A stretch of DNA of 64,000 bases from an uncultured Bacteroidaceae bacterium (GCA_944320955.1 CALUJL010000010.1:1-64000), one strand, 5' to 3'. Counted from the first letter of the stretch, positions 1 through 9,038 are shown. Notes: a model not told the origin generated them from the letters alone. A program made the numbers and translations.

Positions 1-45
1 TTATATAGCATGAGTAATTTACGGCATTTCCGCTACTCCTTTTAC

Positions 46-81
46 CGATAATCAAACCTTTTTTGAACGATAATCAAACCT
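46..81. repeat. 14-bp direct repeat pair
   Basis: The 14-mer CGATAATCAAACCT occurs at 46-59 and again at 68-81, a 22-bp step. It lies in the AT-rich upstream part of the 357-bp stretch before the tRNA, in which I see no convincing gene. The function is unknown; it could be a regulator site or part of the promoter of a gene lying to the left. Confidence 0.5.
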
Positions 82-91
82 CCGGATACGA

Positions 92-131
92 AACCGGCTG
101 CCGCAAAACGATGCGGAGGCAGCCGGTTTTT
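92..131 (+). terminator. Rho-independent terminator
   Basis: An 11-bp perfect stem (AACCGGCTGCC at 92-102, GGCAGCCGGTT at 118-128) is followed by a T run. It would end a plus-strand transcript entering from the left edge, whose gene is outside the window. Confidence 0.7.
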
Positions 132-308
132 CACAGCGCGGCTGCAAGAAGGTTTCGTTTCCACTGCAGAACACAACGGAAAGATGCTGAAAATCCTATC
201 ATCCGCATTCCAATAGTAGTTTCACTCCGCATAAGAAAAACAAGAGCATAGCCAAGCTGTACTCAGTTTTTCGAATGCGGGAATCGCGCAACATACGGAA
301 AAAAGACG

Positions 309-316
309 TATCTTTG
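309..316 (+). promoter_or_regulatory. -7 box of the tRNA-Arg gene
   Basis: TATCTTTG matches the Bacteroidetes -7 consensus TAnnTTTG and sits about 42 bp before the mature tRNA. A clear -33 TTTG was not found at the expected spacing, so only the -7 half is well supported. Confidence 0.5.
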
Positions 317-357
317 CCCCCACAAAAATACACCGCCCCGGCAAGAAACCGGGAGAG

Positions 358-429
358 GCCTCTGTAGTTCAACGGATAGAACAAGTGTTTCCTAAACATT
401 AGATAGGAGTTCGATTCTCCTCGGAGGTA
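358..429 (+). tRNA. tRNA-Arg (anticodon CCU)
   Basis: The cloverleaf was folded by eye. The acceptor arm pairs GCCTCTG (358-364) with CGGAGGT (422-428), followed by discriminator A. The anticodon stem AGTGT/ACATT encloses the loop TTCCTAA, giving anticodon CCU, which reads AGG (arginine). The T-arm carries GTTCGATTC flanked by GGAG/CTCC. CCA is not encoded and would be added after transcription. A strong terminator follows directly, so it appears to be a single-gene unit. Confidence 0.93.
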
Positions 430-432
430 CAG

Positions 433-483
433 AACCGGGCAGGCTCCCTTCCCTGAAAAGGACGGAAGCCTGCCCGGTTTTTA
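433..483 (+). terminator. Terminator of the tRNA-Arg gene
   Basis: A 13-bp stem (AACCGGGCAGGCT at its 5' arm and AGCCTGCCCGGTT at its 3' arm) with a loop of about 20 nt is followed by TTTTT. It begins four bases after the tRNA discriminator base. The following 75 bp up to the esterase stop contain nothing recognisable. Confidence 0.85.
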
Positions 484-559
484 TGTAGCTGCATGTGAAA
501 TTCCCCGCAGACTCTTATGAACAGTCCACGCTACGCAGGACATCAGCCGCTTCCCGCCC

Positions 560-1375
560 TCAGAACGTCTCCAGCCAGCGGGCGAGTTCGTCGAGGAGCT
601 GGCCGTGGAAGGCGAAACTGCTGCGGTAGCCCCAGCCGTGGCCGCCGGTGGGATAGATGTGGAGCGAGGCGGGGACGCCGGCTTCCTGCAGGGCGGTGTA
701 GTACTGCACGGCATTGCGCGGCGGAACCACGTCATCGTCGCCCGAAAGGGCTATGAAGGCACGGGGTGCGGCGGCAGTGACGTGCCGATCCAGGCTATAA
801 TGGTCCACCCACGCGGGCAGGGGGTTGCGCCCGAGGAGTGCCTCGCGCGAGCCGCGGTGCGTGGCGCCTTCTGCCATCGTCACCACCGGATAGAGCAAAA
901 TCTGGAAGGCCGGACGCTCCCCGGCCGTCAGCCAGACGGCGGCCGTGGCGGCCAGATGGCCGCCGGCGGAAGAGCCCATGACGCCCACCTGCAGCGAATC
1001 GACACCCCACTCCGCGGCGCGGGAACGAATCGTCTGCAGCGCGCGGCGCACATCGGCAAGGGGCACGTCGCACTGCCCGGCGGGCATACGGTATTCGAGC
1101 ACAAAAGCCGCCACTCCGCGCGGGCAGAAAAAGCCGGCCCAGTCCGTACCCTCATGCCCGAGGGCAAGATGAACATAGCCGCCGCCCGGCAGGATGAGCA
1201 CGGAGCGGGCGGGCTTGGCGCCCTTTTCGGGCAGGAACACGTGGAGGCGCGCCTGAGGTTTCCCGTCGGCGGGCACGCCGTCCCAAACATTCACCACGAG
1301 GTTCTCCTGTCCCCGCACGGGGGAGAGGGAGAAGAGGAGTGCCATGAGACTCAGAAAGAGATTGCGTTTTTTCAT
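560..1375 (-). CDS. Secreted alpha/beta-hydrolase, acetyl-esterase-like
   Basis: A 271-residue protein of the alpha/beta-hydrolase fold, closest in pattern to small carbohydrate acetyl esterases (BD-FAE/Aes type). Residues 1-22 form a signal peptide ending SPVRG-QE, so it is exported to the periplasm or beyond. Visible active-site parts: oxyanion motif PGGGY near 63-67, nucleophile elbow GSSAG with Ser136, acidic residue in SGDDD (213-215), and His246 in GGHGWG. The family commonly removes acetyl groups from xylan or other glycans, and a GH10 xylanase and a GH51 arabinofuranosidase occur elsewhere in the window, but not adjacent. It appears monocistronic with a -7 box 36 bp upstream. The substrate is inferred only from the family. 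Confidence 0.85.
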   Translation of the reverse strand: MKKRNLFLSLMALLFSLSPVRGQENLVVNVWDGVPADGKPQARLHVFLPEKGAKPARSVLILPGGGYVHLALGHEGTDWAGFFCPRGVAAFVLEYRMPAGQCDVPLADVRRALQTIRSRAAEWGVDSLQVGVMGSSAGGHLAATAAVWLTAGERPAFQILLYPVVTMAEGATHRGSREALLGRNPLPAWVDHYSLDRHVTAAAPRAFIALSGDDDVVPPRNAVQYYTALQEAGVPASLHIYPTGGHGWGYRSSFAFHGQLLDELARWLETF

Positions 1376-1410
1376 TTTCTATATACCTTATTATATATGT
1401 AACCCTGCCG

Positions 1411-1418
1411 CAAATATA
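1411..1418 (-). promoter_or_regulatory. -7 box of the esterase gene
   Basis: Read on the minus strand, TATATTTG matches TAnnTTTG and lies 36 bp upstream of the esterase start. There is no Shine-Dalgarno sequence before the ATG, as is usual in this phylum. Confidence 0.5.
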
Positions 1419-1474
1419 GGCGAAACTGCCTATTCTTCCGCAAGGCGACGGCAGAAAAATCCACCCCCGCCGCA

Positions 1475-2410
1475 TCAGGGAAACCAGACGACCCACTCGC
1501 GCCCGTTCATGCCGTACCAGCAGCCCTTGCCTCCCGCGACGTTTCCCGGCAGATTCTGCTGCGTGGAGAGGAAGACGTTGCTGTTGCTGCCGACGGCCGT
1601 CTCATACCTCGTCCAAAATTCATATTCCACCCGTCCGATGCAGGCAAACTTGACGCGGGCGTACGTGCCGCCGCTGAAGTACATCCCCGCCTCGTCGTCT
1701 TCCGCCCCGGCCAGGGCATACGAGCCCCGCAGCGCCGAAGCCTCGGCCTCGCGGGGCAGGCCGGAGGAAGAGAAGGTGCCCATAAACGAGGGATAATACC
1801 GCCGGCTGCCGGATATCGGGTCTTGCACGAAAATCTTGTACCACTCCTCCCCCTGCTCCGGCGTGCGGAAGGAAATGCGGACTTCATAGAGCCCCTCCGC
1901 CCCGTCCACAGCCTCCGCCCGCACCCCGCTGCAGTCCGGGGCATGGAGCGGTATGGCGGTCGTGGCCGATACCGTGTCGCCCCCTTCGCCCACCGTCAGC
2001 CGGTACGTCCGCCCGGCTTCCCCTCTCAGCCGCGAGCCCGTATAAACGTAGGGAGGGAAGTAGTCCTCGTCGTAACGGCCGGTGAGGACTTCCTCGCGGG
2101 TGCCGTCGCTGACGACGACTTTTGCCCAGCGCACCACCAGGTCCTCAGCCGCCTGCGGCTCCTCCTGAGGGACGGCCGTGCGGGAGACCAGCACCACGGG
2201 AAATCCGCCCTCCTCGATCCAGCCTTCCACCACGAGCTTCCCGCCGCCGCCCCCCGCGCCGGGGTCGTCCTGGCAGCCGCCGCCGGAGAGCAGGAGCAGG
2301 GCGGCGGGGAAAAGCGGCAGGGCTTTTCGAGAAAAGATGCGGCACTTCCGGCAAAAAGCGGCAGCGCTTTTCCGAAGAAGGGGCAGGGGAAGAGGGCTAA
2401 AGCAGGTCAT
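1475..2410 (-). CDS. DUF4249-type outer-membrane lipoprotein
   Basis: A 311-residue lipoprotein. The lipobox region LLLLSGGGC places the lipidated Cys near residue 46, followed by QDDP, the acidic tail typical of surface-exported Bacteroidetes lipoproteins. The mature protein starts with KLVVEGWIEEGGFPVVL, the signature start of DUF4249 proteins, which are usually encoded right after a TonB-dependent receptor, as here (5-bp gap). It is probably the receptor's accessory surface protein. Oddity: residues about 12-34 (RKSAAAF, RKCRIFS, RKALPLF) are the translation of three 22-bp repeat units inserted between the start codon and the hydrophobic core, so the n-region is unusually long. A later non-ATG start inside the repeat is possible. 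Confidence 0.85.
   Translation of the reverse strand: MTCFSPLPLPLLRKSAAAFCRKCRIFSRKALPLFPAALLLLSGGGCQDDPGAGGGGGKLVVEGWIEEGGFPVVLVSRTAVPQEEPQAAEDLVVRWAKVVVSDGTREEVLTGRYDEDYFPPYVYTGSRLRGEAGRTYRLTVGEGGDTVSATTAIPLHAPDCSGVRAEAVDGAEGLYEVRISFRTPEQGEEWYKIFVQDPISGSRRYYPSFMGTFSSSGLPREAEASALRGSYALAGAEDDEAGMYFSGGTYARVKFACIGRVEYEFWTRYETAVGSNSNVFLSTQQNLPGNVAGGKGCWYGMNGREWVVWFP
2307..2373. repeat. 22-bp repeat array, 3 units, inside a coding region
   Basis: Three units with cores CGGCAGGG, ATGCGGCA and CGGCAGCG. The base after each A-run falls at 2314, 2336 and 2358, exactly 22 bp apart. The array length of 66 bp is a whole number of codons, and it is translated in the n-region of the DUF4249 lipoprotein's signal peptide. 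Confidence 0.9.
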
Positions 2411-2415
2411 GGGCG

Positions 2416-4551
2416 TCAGAACTTAAGCAGGTAGCTCACCGAGGGAAGCAGGCGGCAGAGGGAATTCATGTACTTGAAGCGGAACTCGTCCTGCCGCACG
2501 CTGATGTAGGCGTAGAGCACATTGCGCGCGGCGTAGACGTTATAAACCGAAACGTTGAGCCTGTGCTCCAGCGCGCCGCGGCGGGAGAGCAAAACATCGG
2601 CCGAAAGGTCCAGCCGGTGGTAGTCGGGCAGGCGGCAGGCATTGGGCTCGCCGTATTCGCTCACTATGTTCTGCCCGTAGATGTAGACGCTCTCGGGCCG
2701 CGTGTAGGGCGTGCCGGAGGCAAAGACGAAGTTCGCCCCCAGCGTCAGGCGGCGCGAGAGGCGGTAAGTGGCCAGGACCGTCAGGTCGTGCCGCCGCTCG
2801 TGGGACGAGGGGAAGTAGCGCTCGCCGCCATAGGCGGGGAACTTGCGCAGCGACCACCCGAGGGTATAGCCCACCCAGCCCTGCAGGCGGCCCGAAGTCT
2901 TCTCCACAAGAAACTCCAGTCCGTAGCTCTTTCCGCGCCCGGCGGAGAGGCTCGCGGCGCGGGAGTAGCCGCTGTAGAAGAGGTCGAGCAGGTTGCCGGT
3001 GAATTCCACCTGGTGGAAGAGCAGTTTGTAGTAGCCCTCCAGGCGGAAGGACCAGCCCCGGCGGAAACCGCGGCGCAGGGCGAGCGAGAAGGCATGGGCA
3101 TATTCCGGCGGGAGGGCCGCATCGGCGGGATAAAAGAAGTCTATGGGCAGGCCCATGGTGCCGTAGCGGGCCTGGTGGAGATATTGGTGGTAGACGCCGT
3201 AGTGCAGGTCGATCCTCGCCTGCGGGCTGCACTTCCACCCCACCCCCGCCCGCGGGTCGAGGGCAAAGCGGAGCATCGGGCCGGAGCGGTAGGCCGTGGC
3301 GCGCAGGCCTACATGCCCCTCCCAGCGGGGCGCGATGCGGCCCTGCAGCTGGGAGTAGAGGGACACTTCGTGGGCGGCGGGCAGGCGGCCGTCCGAAGCG
3401 AGGGCGCGGTTGAAGCCCCACGCCTCCAGCTCGTCGGGCACGACGCGGCGCATCTGCCACGAGGCGCCCGTCTCCCACCGGGCCGCGCTGCCCCAGGGCA
3501 GGAAGAGGCTGCCGCGCCAGCCCGTTTCCCGCAGGCGGGTGCGCAGGGAAAGGCCCGCCTCTCCGCTCCCGGCGCGCAGCCGGGCGGAATAGGCCGAGTG
3601 GTAAACCTGCTGTCCGAGCGCCCCGCCCCGGCCCAGGCGGCGCTCCCAGCGGGCGGAGAGCACGAGGTTCTGCCAGCGCAGGCTGCCGCCGGAGAAGAGC
3701 GCCTCTTCGTCTATCCGCAACTGGTCGCCGCCCCAGTAGGCAGAGAGCTGCACCCGGTCGCGCCGGGAGGGGCGCAGGAGGAGGGAAGCGTTGGCGTCCT
3801 GAAAGGCGTAGCGCAGGCGGGAGTCGTCGAAGCGCAGGAGCGGGCCGTAGAGGAGGTTGAGGTAGGAGCCGCGCCCCGAGAGGCGCAGGGCGGCCGCCTT
3901 GCCGAGGGGCAGGGAGAGCGTGGCCTGGCTGCCGATGAGCCCTGCCTCCAGCCCGCCGCCGGGGCGCGGGGGGAGGGAGTCGGGGGCGGAGAGTTCCACG
4001 CGGCCGCCGAGGCGGTTGGGGAAAGCGGCGGTGTGGGCCGACTTTTCGAGCCGCATACGGGCGAAGTGGAGCGGATTGAAGACGGAAAAGAGGCCGAGCA
4101 GATGGGCGGCGTTGAAGACCGGGGCGCCGTCGAGTGCTGTGTAGTTGTGCGCATTGTCGCAGCCGTGGATGAAAAGTCCCGAGGAAAAATCATTGTTGGT
4201 CTGCACTCCGGGCAAAAGCTGGGCATAGCGCACGGGGTCGGCCGCCCCGAGCAGGCGGGGGAGGCTGCGCAGGCTCGACAAGTCCCAGTCCACCACGCCG
4301 GGGGCGGCGCGGCGGTCGAGGAAACGCCCTGCCCGCCCGCCGCTCACCACTGCCGCGCCGAGCCGCCGGTAGCGCACCGTGTCGGGCCCGGCGGAGAGGC
4401 TGTCGGGCGCGGGGTGCAGCGCCGTGTCGGGAGCGATGCAGGGCTTTTCGGGAAAAGATGCGGCACTTTCGGCAAAAAGCGCAGCACTTTTCGGAAAAAG
4501 CGGCGGCGCTTTTCCACAAAGGAGCAGGAGGCAGAGGAAGAGGGGCTTCAT
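2416..4551 (-). CDS. TonB-dependent outer-membrane receptor
   Basis: A 711-residue protein with a short signal peptide (MKPLFLCLLLLC), a plug domain at about residues 75-180 (LPGVQTNNDFSSGLFIHG, then LDGAPVFNAAHLLGLFSVFNP) and a long beta-barrel ending in an aromatic C-terminus (SVSYLLKF). It would import a ligand across the outer membrane using TonB energy. The N-terminal CarboxypepD_reg-like domain found in many SusC-type receptors is absent, so it is a DUF4249-partnered receptor rather than SusC. It is the first gene of a two-gene operon with the DUF4249 lipoprotein. Residues about 13-40 are coded by a 22-bp repeat array directly after the hydrophobic core. The ligand cannot be told from sequence. 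Confidence 0.9.
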   Translation of the reverse strand: MKPLFLCLLLLCGKAPPLFPKSAALFAESAASFPEKPCIAPDTALHPAPDSLSAGPDTVRYRRLGAAVVSGGRAGRFLDRRAAPGVVDWDLSSLRSLPRLLGAADPVRYAQLLPGVQTNNDFSSGLFIHGCDNAHNYTALDGAPVFNAAHLLGLFSVFNPLHFARMRLEKSAHTAAFPNRLGGRVELSAPDSLPPRPGGGLEAGLIGSQATLSLPLGKAAALRLSGRGSYLNLLYGPLLRFDDSRLRYAFQDANASLLLRPSRRDRVQLSAYWGGDQLRIDEEALFSGGSLRWQNLVLSARWERRLGRGGALGQQVYHSAYSARLRAGSGEAGLSLRTRLRETGWRGSLFLPWGSAARWETGASWQMRRVVPDELEAWGFNRALASDGRLPAAHEVSLYSQLQGRIAPRWEGHVGLRATAYRSGPMLRFALDPRAGVGWKCSPQARIDLHYGVYHQYLHQARYGTMGLPIDFFYPADAALPPEYAHAFSLALRRGFRRGWSFRLEGYYKLLFHQVEFTGNLLDLFYSGYSRAASLSAGRGKSYGLEFLVEKTSGRLQGWVGYTLGWSLRKFPAYGGERYFPSSHERRHDLTVLATYRLSRRLTLGANFVFASGTPYTRPESVYIYGQNIVSEYGEPNACRLPDYHRLDLSADVLLSRRGALEHRLNVSVYNVYAARNVLYAYISVRQDEFRFKYMNSLCRLLPSVSYLLKF
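4435..4515. repeat. 22-bp repeat array, 4 units, inside a coding region
   Basis: Cores ATGCAGGG, ATGCGGCA, a 7-bp variant CGCAGCA, and CGGCGGCG. A-run ends at 4457, 4479 and 4500. It lies just after the signal-peptide core of the TonB receptor and is read in frame as a Ala/Phe/Pro/Lys-rich segment. Confidence 0.9.
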
Positions 4552-4591
4552 GGGCTACGGTAGCGGGGCAGGCCGCGCGGGAAGGGGCGGC

Positions 4592-4640
4592 AAAAAAAGA
4601 TGTAAACCCCGGCAGGGGGAAACCTGCGGAGGCTTACATC
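4592..4640 (-). terminator. Terminator after the 4663-6000 lipoprotein gene
   Basis: On the minus strand the arms GATGTAA and TTACATC, with an inner GC stem, are followed by seven T. It separates the lipoprotein gene from the TonB receptor, so the receptor needs its own promoter in the remaining 40 bp. A possible -7 box overlaps the T run. Confidence 0.8.
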
Positions 4641-4662
4641 GCTTGTCTTCAGGGGGCGGCGG

Positions 4663-6000
4663 TCACTGGCGGGAGTTCTGCCAGATGGCCTCCACTTCGG
4701 AAACGAAGGACTCGAGGAGGTCTATGGGAGTGGAGAAATCGCGCTCGTCGAAGTAGTCTTCGAAGGCGTAGCGCGTGTCATCGCCGAAGAGCAATACGGC
4801 CTCGCAACTCCACTCTTCATCCTTTCCCCAAGCCGTGGAATAGGAATAGTCGAGGCTGGCCTGGTAGACCACCCGGCCTTGCGGGGCGGAGCTGCCGTCG
4901 AAGTAGAAGGAAGTGGCCATGTGGTCGTTCCAGAGCTGCTCGCCGGCTTCGGCTTCGGCCTGCGAATGCCACGTGTCGGGCAGGGCGAAGAAGGCTTCGC
5001 AGTCGTCGATTTGCGTACGGACCTGCAACTTGCCGAGCACATCGAGGGTCATTTCGCCCGATCCGGGGCGGATGTTCTCGAAATTCTCTTCGGTAACGAC
5101 CGTTCCCGCCGTGCCGGCCAGGTTTTCGCCCCGCAGGTTGGCCGAAACGGTGAGGATGTCTTCGCTGCCGATGCGGAACACTCCGGAGGCCGTGGCCGTG
5201 GAAGTCTCGATGGAGGCCGTGAATCCGATGTAATAGCTGCCCATCGTGAGCGAAACCGTTGCCTCGCCGCGCGTGCCGACTTGGAATTCGTTGGAAAAGC
5301 GGGCTTCGGCCAGCGTTTTGCCCTGCGTATTCAGCTGAATCTGGCCGCTGCGGGGCACGTAGATGAGCTGGTCGCGGGTTTCGAGCAGGGTGGCGTCGGC
5401 AGAAGGCGTTGCGGTAAGGTAGACATCGTTGCCCGCGCGGTCGACGACGCGGAACTCAATGCGGTTGCTTTCGGCAGTCTTCACGAATTGGTTCTCCTCA
5501 TCGCTGAACTCATAGAGGCCGCAGATCAGGGAGACGTCCCAGTCCTCTTTCTCCATGGCGCGGGCGAGGCCGGAGGCCTGGAGCACATTGCCCCCGGCTG
5601 CGCCCTGCAGCGAGCGCACGGTGCGGCTGAGGACTTGGGCGGGATAATAGGGGTATTCTTCTTCGGCCGCTCCCGTTCCGGGTACTGTCACCGCCTCGCG
5701 GGAGAGGTAGCGCTCGTCGATCCAGGAAAGGAGCTCGATGAGTTCGCTCTGGTCGGCAGCGTTGAACTTGCGGGCCACTTCGGTGGCTATCTGCTCCATG
5801 CGCACCTTGGCCTCGGCGGGGGAGAGGGTAGTGGTGGCGCCGCCGGGGGTATTTTCGTCTCCGCCGGGGTTGGTGCCGCTTTCACCGCCCTGTCCCGTTC
5901 CGGAGGAGGGCAGCTGGGGTTCGTCGTCGCCGCAGGAGGTGAGGAACGTGCCTGCGGAAAGGCTCAGGAGGAGAGCCAGCATGAGGGGAATCTTCTTCAT
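4663..6000 (-). CDS. Lipoprotein of unknown function
   Basis: A 445-residue lipoprotein: signal peptide MKKIPLMLALLLSLSAGTF, lipobox LTSC with Cys23, then GDDEPQ, an acidic stretch that in this phylum favours export to the cell surface. A low-complexity Gly/Pro/Thr linker runs to about residue 60. After it comes a helical segment (AEAKVRMEQIATEVARKF) and then mostly beta-type sequence. I do not recognise a named domain. It stands alone between its own promoter and a strong terminator, so it is a monocistronic unit. An adhesin, binding protein or conserved DUF family are all possible. Confidence 0.75.
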   Translation of the reverse strand: MKKIPLMLALLLSLSAGTFLTSCGDDEPQLPSSGTGQGGESGTNPGGDENTPGGATTTLSPAEAKVRMEQIATEVARKFNAADQSELIELLSWIDERYLSREAVTVPGTGAAEEEYPYYPAQVLSRTVRSLQGAAGGNVLQASGLARAMEKEDWDVSLICGLYEFSDEENQFVKTAESNRIEFRVVDRAGNDVYLTATPSADATLLETRDQLIYVPRSGQIQLNTQGKTLAEARFSNEFQVGTRGEATVSLTMGSYYIGFTASIETSTATASGVFRIGSEDILTVSANLRGENLAGTAGTVVTEENFENIRPGSGEMTLDVLGKLQVRTQIDDCEAFFALPDTWHSQAEAEAGEQLWNDHMATSFYFDGSSAPQGRVVYQASLDYSYSTAWGKDEEWSCEAVLLFGDDTRYAFEDYFDERDFSTPIDLLESFVSEVEAIWQNSRQ

Positions 6001-6075
6001 GAGATGAGTATTTTTTTAAGGGTAAATAATGAAGCTCGGCAGCGCGGCGACGCGCCGCCCGGTTTGTTTCGCCCA

Positions 6076-6083
6076 CAAAGGTA
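6076..6083 (-). promoter_or_regulatory. -7 box of the 4663-6000 lipoprotein gene
   Basis: TACCTTTG on the minus strand, 75 bp before the start codon. It is a perfect match to TAnnTTTG. Confidence 0.55.
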
Positions 6084-6202
6084 ATGCAAAAGTGTGAAAC
6101 GGGAGCCTGATTCTGCTTCCGAATGCAGCCTGTTTTTAGAGAAAGGGAAGGGAAAACGGGCAAAAACGCCCTCCTCCTTGCCGCCCGGGGCTTCTCCTTT
6201 CT

Positions 6203-6290
6203 GGCAAAAGCCCTTGGGGAATGCGAAAAAAGCCCTGCCGCTTTTCGGAAAAAGATGCAGGGCTTTTTGCCGGAAGCGGCAGGGCTTTTC
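6203..6290. repeat. 22-bp repeat array 3' of alaS
   Basis: Cores include CCCTGCCG, ATGCAGGG and CGGCAGGG. The first and last are reverse complements, so the array can form a long hairpin ending in TTTTC. It lies 19 bp past the alaS stop and is a plausible terminator for alaS. Confidence 0.85.
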
Positions 6291-6308
6291 TCGCGGCGGG
6301 GCTGCGGG

Positions 6309-8927
6309 CTACTTCAGTTGGGCTACGATTTCGTCCACTGCGCCCTTCAGCCCGTCGGGGTTTTTGCCGCCGGCGGTGGCAAAATGGGGGGCGCCGCCGC
6401 CTCCTCCCTGTATGAGGCGGGCAGCCTGGCGCACGAGATTTCCGGCGTGGAGGCCGTCGGCTATGAGTTTCTTGCCCAGCATGACGGTCAGAAGGGGCTT
6501 CCCCTGGTCGTAAGTGCCGGCCACGAAGCAGGCTTCCTCACCCACTTCCTGGCAAACCTGGAAGGCGAGGTCCTTGACCATCTGCGCCGGCAGCGGGGCG
6601 ATGAGGCGCACGAGGCGGACACCGCCGGGGAGTTCCTTCACGTCCTGCAGCAGGCGGGCCTTGAGGTCGGCCTGTTTCTCCTTCATGTAGCCCTCGATCT
6701 GCTTTTTCAGCCCGGCGTTTTCCTCGATGGAGCGGCGTATGGCGGCCGAGAGGTCGGGCACGTTGTGGAAGAGGGCACGCAGTTCGCCCATCGTGTCCTG
6801 CATCTTGTCGATGGCCAGCTCTACCTGTTCGCCCGTGACGGCTTCGATCCGGCGCACGCCCGCTGCCACGGAGCTCTCCGAGACGATGCGGAACATGCCG
6901 ATGCAGCCCGTGGCGGGGACGTGCGTGCCGCCGCAAAATTCGATGCTCTCGCCGAACTGCACGACGCGCACTTCATCGCCGTATTTCTCGCCGAAGAGGG
7001 CTATGGCGCCGAGCTTGCGCGCCTCGTCGATGGGCACGCGGCGGTGGTCCTGGAGGGGTATGTTCTGGCGGATGCGGCGGTTGACAATGTGCTCCACGCG
7101 GCGCAGCTCTTCGTCCGTCACCTTCTGGAAGTGGGAAAAGTCGAAGCGCAGCGACTCGCTTGTCACGAGGGAGCCTTTCTGTTCGATGTGCGTCCCGAGC
7201 ACTTCGCGCAGCGCCTGGTCGAGGAGGTGCGTGGCGGAGTGGTTGGCGGCGCAGGCCTTGCGCTTGTCCACGTCGACGCAAGCCATCCACTGCGCCTCAG
7301 GATTCTGCGGCGGCTGCGCCGCAATGTGCACGGGGAGGTTGTTCTCTTTCTTCGTGTCCAGTATCTCGAGGGTCTCTCCCTCGGTGCAAATCACGCCGGA
7401 GTCGCCGATCTGTCCGCCGCTCTCGGCATAGAAAGGGGTCTTGTCGAGCACAATCTGGTAGAAAGTCTTGCCCTTTTGCGTCACGGGACGGTAGCGGAGG
7501 ATGCGGCAGGTGTGCTCCGTATAGTCGTAACCCACGAAGTCCGTCTCCCCTTCCTGCAGCACAATCCAGTCGCCGGTCTCCACCGCGGCGGCATTGCGGG
7601 CGCGTTGTTTCTGCTTTTCCATCTCGGCGCGGAAGGATTCCTCGTCGGCCGTCATGCCGTTTTCCCTAAGGATAAGCTCGGTCAGGTCGAGGGGAAACCC
7701 GTAAGTGTCGTAGAGGGTGAAGGCGTCGGTGCCGCTGATTTGGGTCTTTCCCTGCGCCTTGCTCTCGGCAATCACCTTGTCCAGGAGGCGGATTCCGGTA
7801 TCGAGGGTGTGGAGGAAGGCTTCCTCTTCTTCCTTGATGACGCGGCTAATGAGCTCCTGCTGGGCTGCCAGTTCGGGATAAGCGTCGCCCATGCTGTCGA
7901 TAAGTACGGGCAGAAGCCGGTAGAGGAAGGCCTGCTTCTGGCCGAGGAATGTATAGCCGTAGCGCACGGCACGCCGCAGTATGCGGCGGATCACGTAGCC
8001 CGCCTTGGCATTGCCGGGCAGCTGTCCGTCGGTAATGGAGAAGGCAATCGTGCGGACATGGTCGGCCACGACGCGCATGGCGATGTCCTTTTTCTCATCG
8101 CGCCCGTACTCCGTGCCCGAAAGTGCCCCAATGGCGCGGATCAAGGGCTGGAACACGTCGGTGTCGTAGTTGGAGGTTTTTCCCTGAAGTGCCATGCAAA
8201 GCCGCTCGAAGCCCATGCCTGTGTCGATAACGCGGGCAGGAAGCGGCTCAAGGCTGCCGTCGGCTTTGCGGTTGTACTGCATGAATACGAGATTCCATAT
8301 CTCGATTACCTGAGGGTGGCCGGTGTTTACGAGAAAGAGGCCGTCTTTTTCGGCACGCTCGCAGTCCGGCCGGAGATCGATGTGGATCTCTGAGCAAGGA
8401 CCGCAAGGGCCCGTGTCGCCCATCTCCCAGAAATTGTCGTGGCGGCTTCCGTTTATGATGCGTTCCTCAGGCAGAAATTTCGCCCAGTACTGCGCGGCCT
8501 CGTCGTCGCGCTGCAGTCCTTCGGCAGGGCTGCCCTCGAATACGGTGGCGTAGAGGCGGTTTTTGTCAATCTTGAGCACTTCTACCAAATACTCCCAGGC
8601 CCAGGAGATAGCCTCCTGCTTGAAATAATCTCCGAACGACCAGTTTCCGAGCATCTCGAACATGGTATGGTGATAAGTGTCGTGCCCCACTTCTTCGAGG
8701 TCATTGTGTTTTCCGCTGACACGCAGGCATTTTTGCGAATCGGCCACGCGTTTGTATTTCGCGGGGCGGTTGCCGAGGATAATGTCCTTGAACTGATTCA
8801 TGCCGGCGTTGGTGAACATGAGCGTTGGGTCGTCCTTTACGACCATCGGTGCAGAGGGAACGATCTGGTGTCCCTTGGAGGCAAAGAATTTCTTGAAGGA
8901 TTCTCTGGTTTCTTTTGCAGTCAGCAT
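6309..8927 (-). CDS. alaS: Alanyl-tRNA synthetase
   Basis: 872 residues, matching the usual length of bacterial AlaRS. It charges tRNA-Ala in the cytoplasm. The start was set at [11 protein letters not shown], because family members begin just before this helix; an in-frame ATG 42 bp further up would add an unlikely extension. The catalytic domain shows [16 protein letters not shown] and [15 protein letters not shown]. The editing domain carries [11 protein letters not shown] and [10 protein letters not shown], which supply the zinc ligands that remove mischarged serine and glycine. The C-terminal C-Ala domain ends with [15 protein letters not shown] 22-bp repeat array lies on each side of the gene. 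No missing residue was noticed. Confidence 0.98.
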   Translation of the reverse strand: MLTAKETRESFKKFFASKGHQIVPSAPMVVKDDPTLMFTNAGMNQFKDIILGNRPAKYKRVADSQKCLRVSGKHNDLEEVGHDTYHHTMFEMLGNWSFGDYFKQEAISWAWEYLVEVLKIDKNRLYATVFEGSPAEGLQRDDEAAQYWAKFLPEERIINGSRHDNFWEMGDTGPCGPCSEIHIDLRPDCERAEKDGLFLVNTGHPQVIEIWNLVFMQYNRKADGSLEPLPARVIDTGMGFERLCMALQGKTSNYDTDVFQPLIRAIGALSGTEYGRDEKKDIAMRVVADHVRTIAFSITDGQLPGNAKAGYVIRRILRRAVRYGYTFLGQKQAFLYRLLPVLIDSMGDAYPELAAQQELISRVIKEEEEAFLHTLDTGIRLLDKVIAESKAQGKTQISGTDAFTLYDTYGFPLDLTELILRENGMTADEESFRAEMEKQKQRARNAAAVETGDWIVLQEGETDFVGYDYTEHTCRILRYRPVTQKGKTFYQIVLDKTPFYAESGGQIGDSGVICTEGETLEILDTKKENNLPVHIAAQPPQNPEAQWMACVDVDKRKACAANHSATHLLDQALREVLGTHIEQKGSLVTSESLRFDFSHFQKVTDEELRRVEHIVNRRIRQNIPLQDHRRVPIDEARKLGAIALFGEKYGDEVRVVQFGESIEFCGGTHVPATGCIGMFRIVSESSVAAGVRRIEAVTGEQVELAIDKMQDTMGELRALFHNVPDLSAAIRRSIEENAGLKKQIEGYMKEKQADLKARLLQDVKELPGGVRLVRLIAPLPAQMVKDLAFQVCQEVGEEACFVAGTYDQGKPLLTVMLGKKLIADGLHAGNLVRQAARLIQGGGGGAPHFATAGGKNPDGLKGAVDEIVAQLK

Positions 8928-8988
8928 ATCGTTTTGTGTTTTTACTTTTCCGGAAAAGAGGCTCTCCACAGACGGGAAAGCAGCGGCG

Positions 8989-8996
8989 CAAAGGTA
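8989..8996 (-). promoter_or_regulatory. -7 box of alaS
   Basis: TACCTTTG on the minus strand, 61 bp upstream of the chosen alaS start. This supports the start at 8927, since the upstream ATG at 8969 would leave a leader of only about 15-20 nt. Confidence 0.55.
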
Positions 8997-9038
8997 CGAT
9001 TTCTTGCGCGAAAACTCCTTAATGCGGCAGCGGTTTTA

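Noticed and set aside
199-399. A 66-codon minus-strand frame over the tRNA region
   Set aside because: It overlaps the tRNA-Arg gene and has no conserved features; taken as chance.
2145-4563. Long plus-strand frames antisense to the TonB receptor and the lipoprotein genes
   Set aside because: High GC content leaves long shadow frames; their products are Ala/Gly/Arg-rich without domains, while the minus strand shows clear families.
6123-8393. A 756-codon plus-strand open frame
   Set aside because: It is antisense to alaS, whose motifs are unmistakable; the frame carries no recognisable domain.
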